A DNA stretch of 64,000 bases from Geodermatophilus tzadiensis (GTDB taxonomy: Bacteria > Actinomycetota > Actinomycetes > Mycobacteriales > Geodermatophilaceae). The notes beneath the pieces were generated by a model that ran no database searches, was not told the DNA's origin, and was given only the letters and a program-made list of their open reading frames with translations. Of this stretch, positions 33,037 to 40,850 are shown one piece after another. The position numbers and the translations under genes were made by a program. Numbering within the stretch: the first letter of the stretch is position 1; each line of letters begins with the position of its first letter. The stretch spans positions 54,545 through 118,544 of the forward strand of contig NZ_PVTG01000019.1 of NCBI RefSeq assembly GCF_003002915.1. Reading direction: 5' to 3'.

Positions 33037-34100
33037 GCGACGACCTCGACGCCCTGCGGCTGTCCTGTGACCGCGCGCTGTCCGGCCACGGGCCGGTGCG
33101 CGCCGACGCCCTGCTGGCCACGATCCCGGCCGGCACGGCGGTGGACCGCTACGGCGCCGGCGGCGTGGTGGCCGAGCTGGAGGCGGAGGTCGCGGCGCTG
33201 CTGGACAAGCCCGCGGCGGTGTACCTGCCCAGCGGGACGATGGCCCAGCAGGCCGCGCTGCGGGTGCACGCCGGGCGCACCCTGCGGCGCACCGTCGTCG
33301 CGCACCCCGAGTGCCACCTGTTCCGGCACGAGGGCGGCGCGCTGGAGCGGCTGCACGGCCTGGTCCCGCGCCCGGTCGGCGACGGCAACCGGCTGCTGCT
33401 GCGCACCGACCTCGACGCCGTCGCCGAGCCGCCGGCCGCGCTGGTGGTGGAGCTGCCGCAGCGCGACCTCGGCGGGCAGCTGCCGCCGTGGGACGACGTC
33501 GTCGAGCAGGTGGCCTGGGCGCACGACGTGCACTCGGTGGCCCACCTCGACGGCGCCCGCCTGTGGGAGGCCTCGGCCGGTTACGACCTGCCGCCGGCGG
33601 ACCTCGCCGCGCCCTTCGACACCGTCTACGTCAGCTTCTACAAGGGCATCGGCGCGCTGGCCGGGTGCTGCCTGGCCGGGCCGGCCGACCACGTCGCCGA
33701 GGTGCGCGAGTGGCGGCACCGGCTGGGCGGCACCCTGTTCGGCCTGTGGCCCGGCGCGGCCTCGGCGCTGACCTGCCTGCGCGAGCGGCTGCCGCGGATG
33801 CCGGAGTACCTGCAGCGGGCCCGGGAGATCGCCGGCGCCGTCCGCGACCTGCCCGGCGTGCGGGTGGTCCCCGACCCGCCGCAGACGCCGATGCTGCACC
33901 TCCTGCTCGCGACGACGCCCGACGCCTTCCGCGCGGCCGTCCGCGGGCTGGCCGCCGACGGGCTGTGGACCTGGGCCGAGCCCGCGACCACCGGCGACCC
34001 CTCGGTGCTGCGGGTGGAGCTCGGTGTGGGGGACGCGACGATGGCGCTGTCGGTCGAGGAGGTCTGCGCCGCGGTCGCCCGCCTCGCCGGGGCCGCCTGA
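33033..34100 (+). CDS. Threonine aldolase-like PLP lyase (beta-eliminating lyase family)
   Basis: The 355-residue fold-type I PLP enzyme has the hallmark [11 protein letters not shown] with Asp173, and the cofactor lysine Lys204 in [13 protein letters not shown]. Both match low-specificity threonine aldolases, which split threonine to glycine and acetaldehyde. The first ~50 residues diverge from typical members and lack the usual SDTVTxPT opening, so another beta-hydroxy- or beta-substituted amino acid is possible. GTG 33033 overlaps the metX stop by 4 bp, so it belongs to the riboswitch operon. A long hairpin follows. Confidence 0.85.
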   Translation: MSDDLDALRLSCDRALSGHGPVRADALLATIPAGTAVDRYGAGGVVAELEAEVAALLDKPAAVYLPSGTMAQQAALRVHAGRTLRRTVVAHPECHLFRHEGGALERLHGLVPRPVGDGNRLLLRTDLDAVAEPPAALVVELPQRDLGGQLPPWDDVVEQVAWAHDVHSVAHLDGARLWEASAGYDLPPADLAAPFDTVYVSFYKGIGALAGCCLAGPADHVAEVREWRHRLGGTLFGLWPGAASALTCLRERLPRMPEYLQRAREIAGAVRDLPGVRVVPDPPQTPMLHLLLATTPDAFRAAVRGLAADGLWTWAEPATTGDPSVLRVELGVGDATMALSVEEVCAAVARLAGAA

Positions 34101-34105
34101 GCCAC

Positions 34106-34162
34106 GAGATCGGCGCTCTCGTGGCCGTCCGCTGCTGATCGCCACGAGAGCGCCGATCTCGC
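34106..34162. terminator. Long perfect hairpin, bidirectional terminator
   Basis: 34106-34125 pairs perfectly (20 bp) with 34143-34162 around a 17-nt loop, between convergent genes ending at 34100 and 34171. The left arm can alternatively fold on itself (GCCACGAG with CTCGTGGC). Confidence 0.88.
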
Positions 34163-34170
34163 TGCGGTGG

Positions 34171-34710
34171 TCAGCCGTCGCGCACGAGGGGGCGGACCTC
34201 GCGGGCCGTGGGCAGCCGCTCGGTGTAGCTGAGCGCGTTGAGCCGGATGTGGGTGAGGTCGTCCTCGGTGGCCGGCCGGACCACCTTCGCCGGGACGCCG
34301 GCGACCAGGGACCCCGGCGGCACCTGCGTCCCCTGGGTGACGACGGCGCCGGCGGCCACGATCGAGCCCGACCCGATGTGCGCGCCGTTCATCACCACGC
34401 TGCCCATGCCGACCAGCACGTCGTCGTCTACCCGCGCGCCGTGCAGCACCACCCGGTGCCCGACGGTGACGCCCCTGCCGACGACGAGCGGGAAGCCCGG
34501 GTCGGAGTGCAGCGTCGAGCCGTCCTGCACGTTGGAGCCCTCGCCGATCTCGATGACCTCGGCGTCGGCCCGCGCGACCGCGCCGTACCAGATGCTCGAG
34601 CGCGGCCCCATGGTCACCGCGCCGACGACCACCGCCGTCGGGGCGACGAAGGCCTCCGGGTCGATGGCCGGGGCGCCGAACGCGTGCTCCGCGATGTAGT
34701 TGTCCGCCAC
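34171..34710 (-). CDS. Gamma-class carbonic anhydrase-like / left-handed beta-helix protein
   Basis: The 179-residue trimeric left-handed beta-helix protein is made of hexapeptide turns from about residue 15 to 145. The metal-ligand pattern of gamma carbonic anhydrases is present: VQDGSTLHSDPGFPLVVGRGVTVGHRVVLHG holds the three histidines. NVQDGS and the closing GSLVAGVPAKVVR are typical of the YrdA/PaaY group. Whether it hydrates CO2 or acts as a thioesterase-like scaffold is unresolved. The start is GTG 34710. Confidence 0.9.
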   Translation of the reverse strand: MADNYIAEHAFGAPAIDPEAFVAPTAVVVGAVTMGPRSSIWYGAVARADAEVIEIGEGSNVQDGSTLHSDPGFPLVVGRGVTVGHRVVLHGARVDDDVLVGMGSVVMNGAHIGSGSIVAAGAVVTQGTQVPPGSLVAGVPAKVVRPATEDDLTHIRLNALSYTERLPTAREVRPLVRDG

Positions 34711-34761
34711 GGCTCCACCCCAGCACACGCGGGGCCCAGCCCGCGCGGGCAGACTCCCTGC

Positions 34762-35802
34762 GTGCCCGTCCCGCTGCCGCCGCTGCTGCCCACCACCGTC
34801 GTCGGGAGCCTCCCGCAGCCGGGCTGGCTGATCGACCATGACCGCCTGGCCCACCAGTTCCCGCCGCGGGTGCGCGCCCGCGAGCTGTGGCGGCCGGCGC
34901 CCGAGCTGCTCGAGGAGGCCCAGGACGACGCGACGCTGCTGGTCGTGCGCGCCCAGGAGCGGGCCGGGCTGGACCTCGTGGGCGACGGCGAGCAGCGCCG
35001 CGAGTCCTACTCCAACCACTTCGCCACCGCGCTCGACGGCGTCGACGTCGACACACCGGGCACGGTGCTCAACCGGTCGGGGCAGCCGATCCCGGTGCCG
35101 CGGGTGGTCGGCGAGATCCGCCGGCGCGACCCCATCCAGGCCCGCGACGTGGCCTTCCTCCGCGCCGCCACCGACCGGCCGGTGAAGATCACCCTGCCGG
35201 GGCCGTTCACCATGGCGCAGCAGGCCGCCGACGAGCACTACGGCGACGACCGCGCGCTGGCGCTGGCCTACGCCGACGTCGTCCGCGAGGAGATCGCCGA
35301 CCTGTTCGCCGCCGGTGCCGATATCGTCCAGATCGACGAGCCGTGGCTGCAGGCGAGGCCGGAGGTGGCCCGGCGCCACGGCGCCGAGGCCGTGACCCGC
35401 GCGGTCGAGGGCGCACCCGGGCCGGTGCACCTGCACCTGTGCTTCGGCTACGCGGCGATGGTCGCCGAGCGCCCGGAGGGGTACTCGTTCCTGCCCGAGC
35501 TCGCCGACACCCCGGTGGACACCGTCTCGGTGGAGACCGCGCAGTCGCACCTGGACCCCGCGCAGCTGCGGCCGCTGCGCGGCAAGGGCATCGCCCTCGG
35601 CGTGCTGGACCTCTCGACGCCGGAGGTGGAGACGCCGGAGGTCGTGGCCGGCCGCGTGCGGCGGGCCCTGGGCGACGTCGACGTCGAGCGGCTGGTGCTC
35701 TCCAGCGACTGCGGCCTGAAGTACCTGCCGCGGGCCGCCGCCGAGGGCAAGATGCGCTCCCTGGCGCTGGCCGCGGAGGTGCTGCGCGCGGAGCTGTCCT
35801 GA
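34762..35802 (+). CDS. Cobalamin-independent methionine synthase C-terminal-domain protein (MetE-like)
   Basis: The 346-residue barrel corresponds to only the catalytic half of MetE. TTVVGSLPQPGWL opens it, QIDEPWLQ and VHLHLCFGY give likely zinc ligands (His and Cys), and VLSSDCGLKYLP supplies the last cysteine. Such short relatives methylate homocysteine or other thiols with non-folate donors, or act on modified substrates. It is next to the metY-metX operon but separate from it and outside riboswitch control. The start is GTG 34762. Confidence 0.88.
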   Translation: MPVPLPPLLPTTVVGSLPQPGWLIDHDRLAHQFPPRVRARELWRPAPELLEEAQDDATLLVVRAQERAGLDLVGDGEQRRESYSNHFATALDGVDVDTPGTVLNRSGQPIPVPRVVGEIRRRDPIQARDVAFLRAATDRPVKITLPGPFTMAQQAADEHYGDDRALALAYADVVREEIADLFAAGADIVQIDEPWLQARPEVARRHGAEAVTRAVEGAPGPVHLHLCFGYAAMVAERPEGYSFLPELADTPVDTVSVETAQSHLDPAQLRPLRGKGIALGVLDLSTPEVETPEVVAGRVRRALGDVDVERLVLSSDCGLKYLPRAAAEGKMRSLALAAEVLRAELS

Positions 35803-35830
35803 GCGCCCCGACCGGGCCAGGATCGCCGTC

Positions 35831-36409
35831 GTGACCCTGCCGACCGACCTGCCGGTGCTGGCCTTCCCCGACCAGGACGCGTTCGAGGCGTGGCTGGAGG
35901 CCGAGCACGCCACCGCCCCCGGCTGCTACGTGCGCCTGGCCAAGAAGGGGGCCGGGGTGCCGTCGCTGACGCACGCCGAGATGGTCGAGTCGCTGCTGTG
36001 CTTCGGCTGGATCGACGGGCGCAGCAACCGGCTCGACGAGCGCTCCTACCTGATGCGGGTCACCCCGCGGCGGCCGCGCAGCGTCTGGTCGCAGAAGAAC
36101 GTCGCCGCCGTCGAGGAGCTCACCGCGGCCGGCCGGATGCGCCCGGCGGGCCTGGCCCAGGTCGAGGCGGCGCGGGCCGACGGCCGCTGGGAGCGCGCCT
36201 ACGCGGGCCCGGCCACGATCACCGTCCCCGACGACCTCGCCGCCGCGCTGGCCGCCGAGCCCGCGGCGCAGGAGGCCTTCGCCGGCCTCGACGGGCGCAA
36301 CCGCTACGCCGTCCTGCACCGCGTGCACACCGCGGCGACCCCGGCCACGCGCGCGAGGCGGGTCGCCGCGCTGGTCACGATGCTCGCCGAGGGCCGTACC
36401 CCGCACTGA
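35831..36409 (+). CDS. YdeI/OmpD-associated family protein
   Basis: The 192-residue cytoplasmic protein has the family core LCFGWIDGRSNRLDERSYLMRVTPRRPRSVWSQKN in pieces, the VEELTAAGRMRPAGLAQVEAA helix, and a C-terminal helical domain with NRYAVLHRVHTA. YdeI-like proteins are associated with bacteriocin or peptide tolerance in some bacteria, but the biochemical role is unknown. GTG 35831 lies 28 bp after the MetE-like stop, so they may be co-transcribed. Confidence 0.9.
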   Translation: MTLPTDLPVLAFPDQDAFEAWLEAEHATAPGCYVRLAKKGAGVPSLTHAEMVESLLCFGWIDGRSNRLDERSYLMRVTPRRPRSVWSQKNVAAVEELTAAGRMRPAGLAQVEAARADGRWERAYAGPATITVPDDLAAALAAEPAAQEAFAGLDGRNRYAVLHRVHTAATPATRARRVAALVTMLAEGRTPH

Positions 36410-36440
36410 CGCCGGCGGGGGCGGGCGGGCGGCAGGGCGG

Positions 36441-37457
36441 TCAGGCGACGCGGACGGCGCCCCGGTAGCCGGACATGTCCACGCTGGTCACCGCGACCGG
36501 CGACCCGAACGTGCGGGCGTGCACCATCTTGCCGTCGCCGACGTAGAGGCCGACGTGGCTGACCGGCGAGTAGAAGTAGACGATGTCGCCGGGCATCAGG
36601 TCGGCGCGGGACACCGGCGTGCCCATCGACGCCTGCGCCCCGCTGGAGTGCGGCAGCGAGATGCCGGCCGCCGCGAAGGCGTACTGCGTCAGCCCCGAGC
36701 AGTCGAAGCCGTCCGGGCCGGAGGCACCCCAGACGTAGGGGTCGCCGATCTGGGCCAGCGCGGTCTGCACGGCGACGGCGGCGGCCGGGCCGGGCGCGGC
36801 GGCCGCGGCGGTCTCGGCGGCGGGCGCGGCCAGCGTGGGACCGGCCAGCGCGGTGGTGACGGCGGTCTGCTCGGCGGCCGACAGCCGGGCGAAGTCGGCC
36901 TCGTACGCGTCGACCTGCGCCTGCACCTCGGCCTGCTGGTCGTGCAGCGCGGCCAGCGCGGCGGTGGCCTCGGCGCCGGCGGTGTCGGCGGCGGTGCGGG
37001 CCTCCTCGGCGCGCGCCTGGGCGGCGGCGACCTCGGTCAGCACGCCCTCGGTGTGGTCGGCGATGAGCTCGAGGGTGGTCATCTGGGCGACCAGGTCGTC
37101 GGCGGAGTCGCTGCCCAGGAAGGCGGCCACCCGCGACCGGGTGCCGCCGGTGTAACCGGTCTGGGCGATGGCGCGGATCTGCGGCGCGTAGCGGGCCAGG
37201 GTCGCCTCGGCCTCGACGGCGGCGCGCTCGGCGTCGGCGGCGGCCTGCTGCCGGGTCTGCACGGTGAGCTCGGCCTGGTGCACCTGCTCGTCGAGGGCGG
37301 TGAGCCGGCGGCCGGTCTCCTCGACGAGGGCGGCGGCCTCCTCGGCGGTCGCCGGCGCGGCCGAGGCGGCGGTGGGGGCCAGCACGAGGACGAGCAGGCC
37401 CGCGGCGGCGACGGCCGCACCCGACCAGCGGCGGCCCGTCGTCCGGTTGCGCTGCAC
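36441..37457 (-). CDS. Secreted NlpC/P60 peptidoglycan endopeptidase
   Basis: The 338-residue protein has a signal peptide at 1-33 (AAVAAAGLLVLVLAPTAASAA) and a long coiled coil at about 37-195 with many Ala, Glu and Gln. A short Ala/Pro linker leads to the NlpC/P60 domain at about 225-338. Catalytic Cys253 is in FDCSGLTQYA and His301 in SHVGLYVGDG. It resembles the RipA/CwlO-type D,L-endopeptidases that separate daughter cells, whose coiled coil restrains activity until FtsEX-like partners bind. The start is GTG 37457. Confidence 0.94.
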   Translation of the reverse strand: MQRNRTTGRRWSGAAVAAAGLLVLVLAPTAASAAPATAEEAAALVEETGRRLTALDEQVHQAELTVQTRQQAAADAERAAVEAEATLARYAPQIRAIAQTGYTGGTRSRVAAFLGSDSADDLVAQMTTLELIADHTEGVLTEVAAAQARAEEARTAADTAGAEATAALAALHDQQAEVQAQVDAYEADFARLSAAEQTAVTTALAGPTLAAPAAETAAAAAPGPAAAVAVQTALAQIGDPYVWGASGPDGFDCSGLTQYAFAAAGISLPHSSGAQASMGTPVSRADLMPGDIVYFYSPVSHVGLYVGDGKMVHARTFGSPVAVTSVDMSGYRGAVRVA

Positions 37458-37626
37458 TGTCGCCGTCCCCCCTGCCGCCGGGTGGCGGCTCCCTCACGTC
37501 CTGCACGGACGGTAGGGAGACGGACACCCCAGGGTGACCACGGCGCGCGGACCCCGTCGGCCGGCGGTGTCCCACCGGCCCCACCCGGCACGGGGACCCC
37601 ACCCGCCTCACAGGGGCCGGTCGGCG

Positions 37627-38100
37627 TCAGGAGCGGGTGCGGTGGCTGCGGTCGGGGGCGAGGGGGACGAGCGCGTCGGCGACCGCGCCGGTGACGAACG
37701 AGTAGACGGCCTTGCCGGCGACGTCGACGACCTGGTCACGACGCGACCACGTCCACGGCGGGTCACCGACCCCGGTGGCGTTCTCCAGCGTCTGGTCGGT
37801 GGCCAGCCGTACCGACGTGAACCAGGCCGAGCCGCGCCAGCCGCGCAGCCCGCTGGCCGACCAGATCCCGCGCAGGGCGCCCACGGCCGCGCCGGTGCCC
37901 CAGTGCATGAGGTGGTTGCGCACGAACGGCCGCTCCGACCCCGGGGGCCGGCGGCGGGTGGCCAGGGCGGTGAGCGTGCGCGCCGGCACGTAGGAGTCCG
38001 GCCGGCCGGTCACCTGCTGCTCGGCCTTCGTCGCCAGCGTCATCGCCGCGGTGCCGGCCAGACCGGCCAGGGCGCCGCGCAGCGCCGCTCGTCCCAGCAT
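37627..38100 (-). CDS. Conserved-looking protein of unknown function with one N-terminal helix
   Basis: The 157-residue product starts MLGRAALRGALAGLAGTAAMTLATKAEQQVTG, a glycine-zipper-like hydrophobic helix common in small envelope proteins. A YVPARTLTALATRRR segment follows. The middle has HLMHWGTGAAVGALRGIWSASGLRG, another glycine-rich helix pair. ATG 38100 is chosen over an in-frame ATG at 38133 because the latter lies within a 12-bp hairpin. No family is recognised. Confidence 0.65.
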   Translation of the reverse strand: MLGRAALRGALAGLAGTAAMTLATKAEQQVTGRPDSYVPARTLTALATRRRPPGSERPFVRNHLMHWGTGAAVGALRGIWSASGLRGWRGSAWFTSVRLATDQTLENATGVGDPPWTWSRRDQVVDVAGKAVYSFVTGAVADALVPLAPDRSHRTRS

Positions 38101-38119
38101 GGTCGGCCCGGTACCCAGC

Positions 38120-38147
38120 GGGGCCGGTGCCATACGGCACCGGCCCC
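38120..38147. terminator. Perfect 12-bp hairpin terminator
   Basis: 38120-38131 pairs with 38136-38147 around a 4-nt ATAC loop. It is 28-55 nt beyond the stop of the Cys-rich gene at 38175 and just before the next minus-strand gene, so it probably separates the two. Confidence 0.85.
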
Positions 38148-38174
38148 GGTCGGTCGTTCGATCGGCGCGGACGC

Positions 38175-38477
38175 CTAACCGGCGAGGGGCTCCTCGGCGT
38201 CGAGGCCGCTCACGCTCTGCAGGTCGCGCAGGACGGCGGACAGCTCGTCGGCGGTCCACGGCTCGCAGCAGTGGCAGCCGGCGGGGCGGTAGCTGGACAG
38301 CCCCAGCGTGCCGCCGGCCTGGTCCTCGTCGATGGCGAGGGTGCCCGAGATCGGGTGGCGGTGGCAGTCGCACCCCGAGGCGCACAGCCCGATCCCCCAG
38401 CCGGACACGACGATGGTGCGGCCGTCGTCCCAGATCCGGCCGACCTGGAAGACGGAGGGCTTCTGCGTGCGGGTCAT
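38175..38477 (-). CDS. Small cysteine/histidine-rich protein, possibly metal-binding
   Basis: The 100-residue cytoplasmic protein has two Cys clusters: C32-x3-C36-x-C38-H-R-H (32-41) and C68-H-C-C71. The remainder is hydrophilic, with F-Q-V-G-R-I-W-D-D-G-R-T-I-V-V strands. The clusters could bind zinc or another soft metal, or an iron-sulfur centre. No family is recognised. ATG 38477 is followed by a basic start (TRTQK). It is an isolated gene with its own terminator. Confidence 0.75.
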   Translation of the reverse strand: MTRTQKPSVFQVGRIWDDGRTIVVSGWGIGLCASGCDCHRHPISGTLAIDEDQAGGTLGLSSYRPAGCHCCEPWTADELSAVLRDLQSVSGLDAEEPLAG

Positions 38478-38624
38478 GTCGGGCTCCCCTCGACACCCCC
38501 GTCCCTGGGGGGCTGGTGCGGTTGCGCAGAAGATAGTGCGCGGTCCGTGTTTGAGCGGGATCGCCGTGCGGTACGAGAGGTCGGTTTCGCCGCTGTCGTC
38601 ACACCCGCCCCAGGAGCGACGCGC

Positions 38625-39308
38625 TCAGACGTCGGTGACCCTCAGCCCCGCGTGTGCCTTGTACCGGCGGTTGACGCTGATCAGGTTCGCGGTGAGCGCC
38701 TCGACCTGGTGGGCGTTGCGCAGCCGCCCCGCGTAGACCCCGCGCATGCCCGGGACGGCGCTCGCGAGGGCCTGCACCAGGTCGGTGGCCTCGCGGTCCT
38801 CGCCGAGGACCATCACGTCGGTGTCCACCTCGGCGACCCCGGGGTCCTCGAGCACCACGGCGCTGACGTGGTGGAAGGCGGCGACGACGCGGCTGTCGGG
38901 CAGCAGGCCCGCGGCCTGCTCGGCGGCCGACCCCTCGGGGACGGCGAGCGCGAAGGCGCCCCGCTTGTCGAAGCCCAGCGGGTTGACGCAGTCGACGACG
39001 ACCTTGCCGGCGAGCTCCCCGCGCAGGCCGGCGAGCAGCTCTGCGTGGCCCTCCCACGGCACCGCGACCACGACGACGTCCCCGGCGCGGGCCGCCGCGG
39101 CGTTGTCCTCGCCGGTCACGTCCCCGCTGGTGGCCGCGGCGAGGTCGGCCGCGGTGGCCTGCGCGCGGCCGGCGTCCCGGCTGCCCAGGACGACGCGCAC
39201 GCCGGCCCCGGCGAACCGGCGGGCCAGCCCGCGCCCCTGGGGCCCGGTGCCGCCGAGCACCGCCACGGTCAGGCCCTCGGGCAGGGTGGTCGTCTGGGGG
39301 TCGGTCAC
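38625..39308 (-). CDS. npdG: F420-dependent NADP reductase (NpdG family)
   Basis: The 227-residue Rossmann enzyme transfers hydride between reduced F420 and NADP+. VAVLGGTGPQGRGLARRFA is the NADP loop (G-G-T-G-x-Q-G-x-G). SRDAGRAQATAADL gives the 2'-phosphate-binding Ser/Arg region, and VVVVAVPWEGH, VVDCVNPL and VAAFHHVSA are the family blocks. It implies that the organism makes F420. The GTG at 39308 follows GGAGGAGACC, and a TAGCGT box at 39359-39354 is a likely -10. Confidence 0.9.
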   Translation of the reverse strand: MTDPQTTTLPEGLTVAVLGGTGPQGRGLARRFAGAGVRVVLGSRDAGRAQATAADLAAATSGDVTGEDNAAAARAGDVVVVAVPWEGHAELLAGLRGELAGKVVVDCVNPLGFDKRGAFALAVPEGSAAEQAAGLLPDSRVVAAFHHVSAVVLEDPGVAEVDTDVMVLGEDREATDLVQALASAVPGMRGVYAGRLRNAHQVEALTANLISVNRRYKAHAGLRVTDV

Positions 39309-39481
39309 GGCAGGTCTCCTCCCGGCGCTCCCCGGCGGAGCACCCGGGACCGCACGCTAGCCGGAGCCCGGAGACCGTCGGCCGGCTCCCGGAGCTGTCC
39401 TCGGGAGACGTCGGCGTCGGGCAGTCGAGCTCCGGTCCGCGCTGGGTGTCGCCGCCGGGACAGCACCGCCGGAGGCCGACG

Positions 39482-39511
39482 TTGACGTCGAGGAACGGCC
39501 GCTGCCAGGGT
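39482..39511 (+). promoter_or_regulatory. Putative promoter of the acyl-CoA dehydrogenase operon
   Basis: TTGACG (39482-39487) and CAGGGT (39506-39511) have an 18-bp spacer. They lie 38 bp before the ATG at 39549, which follows an AGGAGGT site. Confidence 0.4.
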
Positions 39512-39548
39512 CGGGGCGCCCGGCACCGCCGCCGGACAGGAGGTCCGC

Positions 39549-40850
39549 ATGCCCGCGCTGGACGCCCCCGCCCCGCCTCCCCGCGGGGAGGTCCCCGGCT
39601 CCGCGCTGCCCGCCCGGCTCACCGCGCTGCTCGCCGACCTCGACGCCTTCGTCGCGGCGGAGATCGACCCGCTCGAGCAGCAGGACGACAACGTCCGCTT
39701 CTTCGACCACCGCCGCGAGTTCGCCCGCACCGACGTCGAGGCCGGCGGCGTGCCCCGCGCGGAGTGGGAGGAGCTGCTGGCCGAGGTGCGCCGCCGCGCC
39801 GATGCCGCCGGCTGGCTGCGGTACTCGCTGCCGGCCGAGCTGGGCGGGCGGGACGGCGGCAACGTGGACATGGCCGTCGTCCGCGAGCACCTCGCCCACC
39901 GCGGGCTGGGCCTGCACAACGACCTGCAGAACGAGCACAGCGTCGTCGGCAACCTCGTGGTGCCGCACCTGCTGCACCTGTTCGGCACCGCGGAGCAGCG
40001 CGAGGAGTTCGTCGAGGCGCTGGTCACCGGCGAGCGCCGGATGTCCTTCGCGCTCACCGAGCCCGACCACGGCAGCGACGCGACCTGGATGGAGACCCGC
40101 GCGGAGCGCGACGGCGGCGACTGGGTCGTCACCGGCCGCAAGCGGTGGATCACCGGCGTGCACACCGGCACCCACCTGCTGGTCTTCGCGCGCACCTCGG
40201 GCCGGCCGGGCGAGGCGCGCGGGATCAGCGCCCTGCTGGTGCCGATCGACGCGCCGGGCCTGTCGGTGCCGCACTTCTGGTGGACGCTCAACATGCCCAC
40301 CGACCACGGCGAGGTGGTCCTCGACGCCGTCCGGGTGCCGGGCTCGGCGGTGCTCGGCGCCGAGGGCGAGGGGCTGGCCGTCGCGCAGACCTTCGTGCAC
40401 GAGAACCGGATCCGCCAGGCGGCCTCCGGCGTGGGAGCGGCGCAGTTCTGCATCGACCGCTCGGTCGAGCACGCCCGGCAGCGGTCCACCTTCGGCCGAC
40501 CGCTGGCCGAGCGGCAGGCGATCCAGTGGCCGCTGGTCGAGCTGCACACCGAGGCCGAGCTGGTCCGCACGCTCATCCGCGCCACCGCGGCCGACCTCGA
40601 CGAGCTGACCGCCCGCGGCGAACCGGCAGTGACCATCGGCCACCGCGTGTCCATGTGCAACTACCGCGGCAACCGGCTGGTCTGCGACGCCGCCGACCGC
40701 GCGATGCAGGTGCACGGCGGCATGGGCTACTCCCGCCACCTGCCCTTCGAGCACATCTACCGCCACCACCGCCGCTACCGGATCACCGAGGGCAGCGAGG
40801 AGATCCAGATGCGGCGCGTGGCCGGGCAGCTGTTCGGCTTCCTGCGGTGA
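39549..40850 (+). CDS. Acyl-CoA dehydrogenase, ACAD10/11-like
   Basis: The 433-residue FAD-dependent dehydrogenase has FALTEPDHGSDATWMET (flavin-binding loop), RKRWITGVHTGTHLLVFARTS in parts, AQRSTFGRPL-like ARQRSTFGRPLAERQAIQWPL, and the closing MQVHGGMGYSRHLPFEHIYRHHRRYRITEGSEEIQM in pieces. The C-terminal pattern is that of the ACAD10/11 group rather than fatty-acid beta-oxidation enzymes. It is joined by a 4-bp overlap to an aminoglycoside-phosphotransferase-fold kinase, the same partnership found in levulinate catabolism (LvaC/LvaA). It probably eliminates phosphate from a phosphorylated 4-hydroxyacyl-CoA. Confidence 0.92.
   Translation: MPALDAPAPPPRGEVPGSALPARLTALLADLDAFVAAEIDPLEQQDDNVRFFDHRREFARTDVEAGGVPRAEWEELLAEVRRRADAAGWLRYSLPAELGGRDGGNVDMAVVREHLAHRGLGLHNDLQNEHSVVGNLVVPHLLHLFGTAEQREEFVEALVTGERRMSFALTEPDHGSDATWMETRAERDGGDWVVTGRKRWITGVHTGTHLLVFARTSGRPGEARGISALLVPIDAPGLSVPHFWWTLNMPTDHGEVVLDAVRVPGSAVLGAEGEGLAVAQTFVHENRIRQAASGVGAAQFCIDRSVEHARQRSTFGRPLAERQAIQWPLVELHTEAELVRTLIRATAADLDELTARGEPAVTIGHRVSMCNYRGNRLVCDAADRAMQVHGGMGYSRHLPFEHIYRHHRRYRITEGSEEIQMRRVAGQLFGFLR

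Noticed and set aside
37575..37625. 9-bp inverted repeat ACCGGCCCC / GGGGCCGGT before the NlpC gene
   Set aside because: The loop is about 35 nt long and such arms are expected by chance at this GC content.
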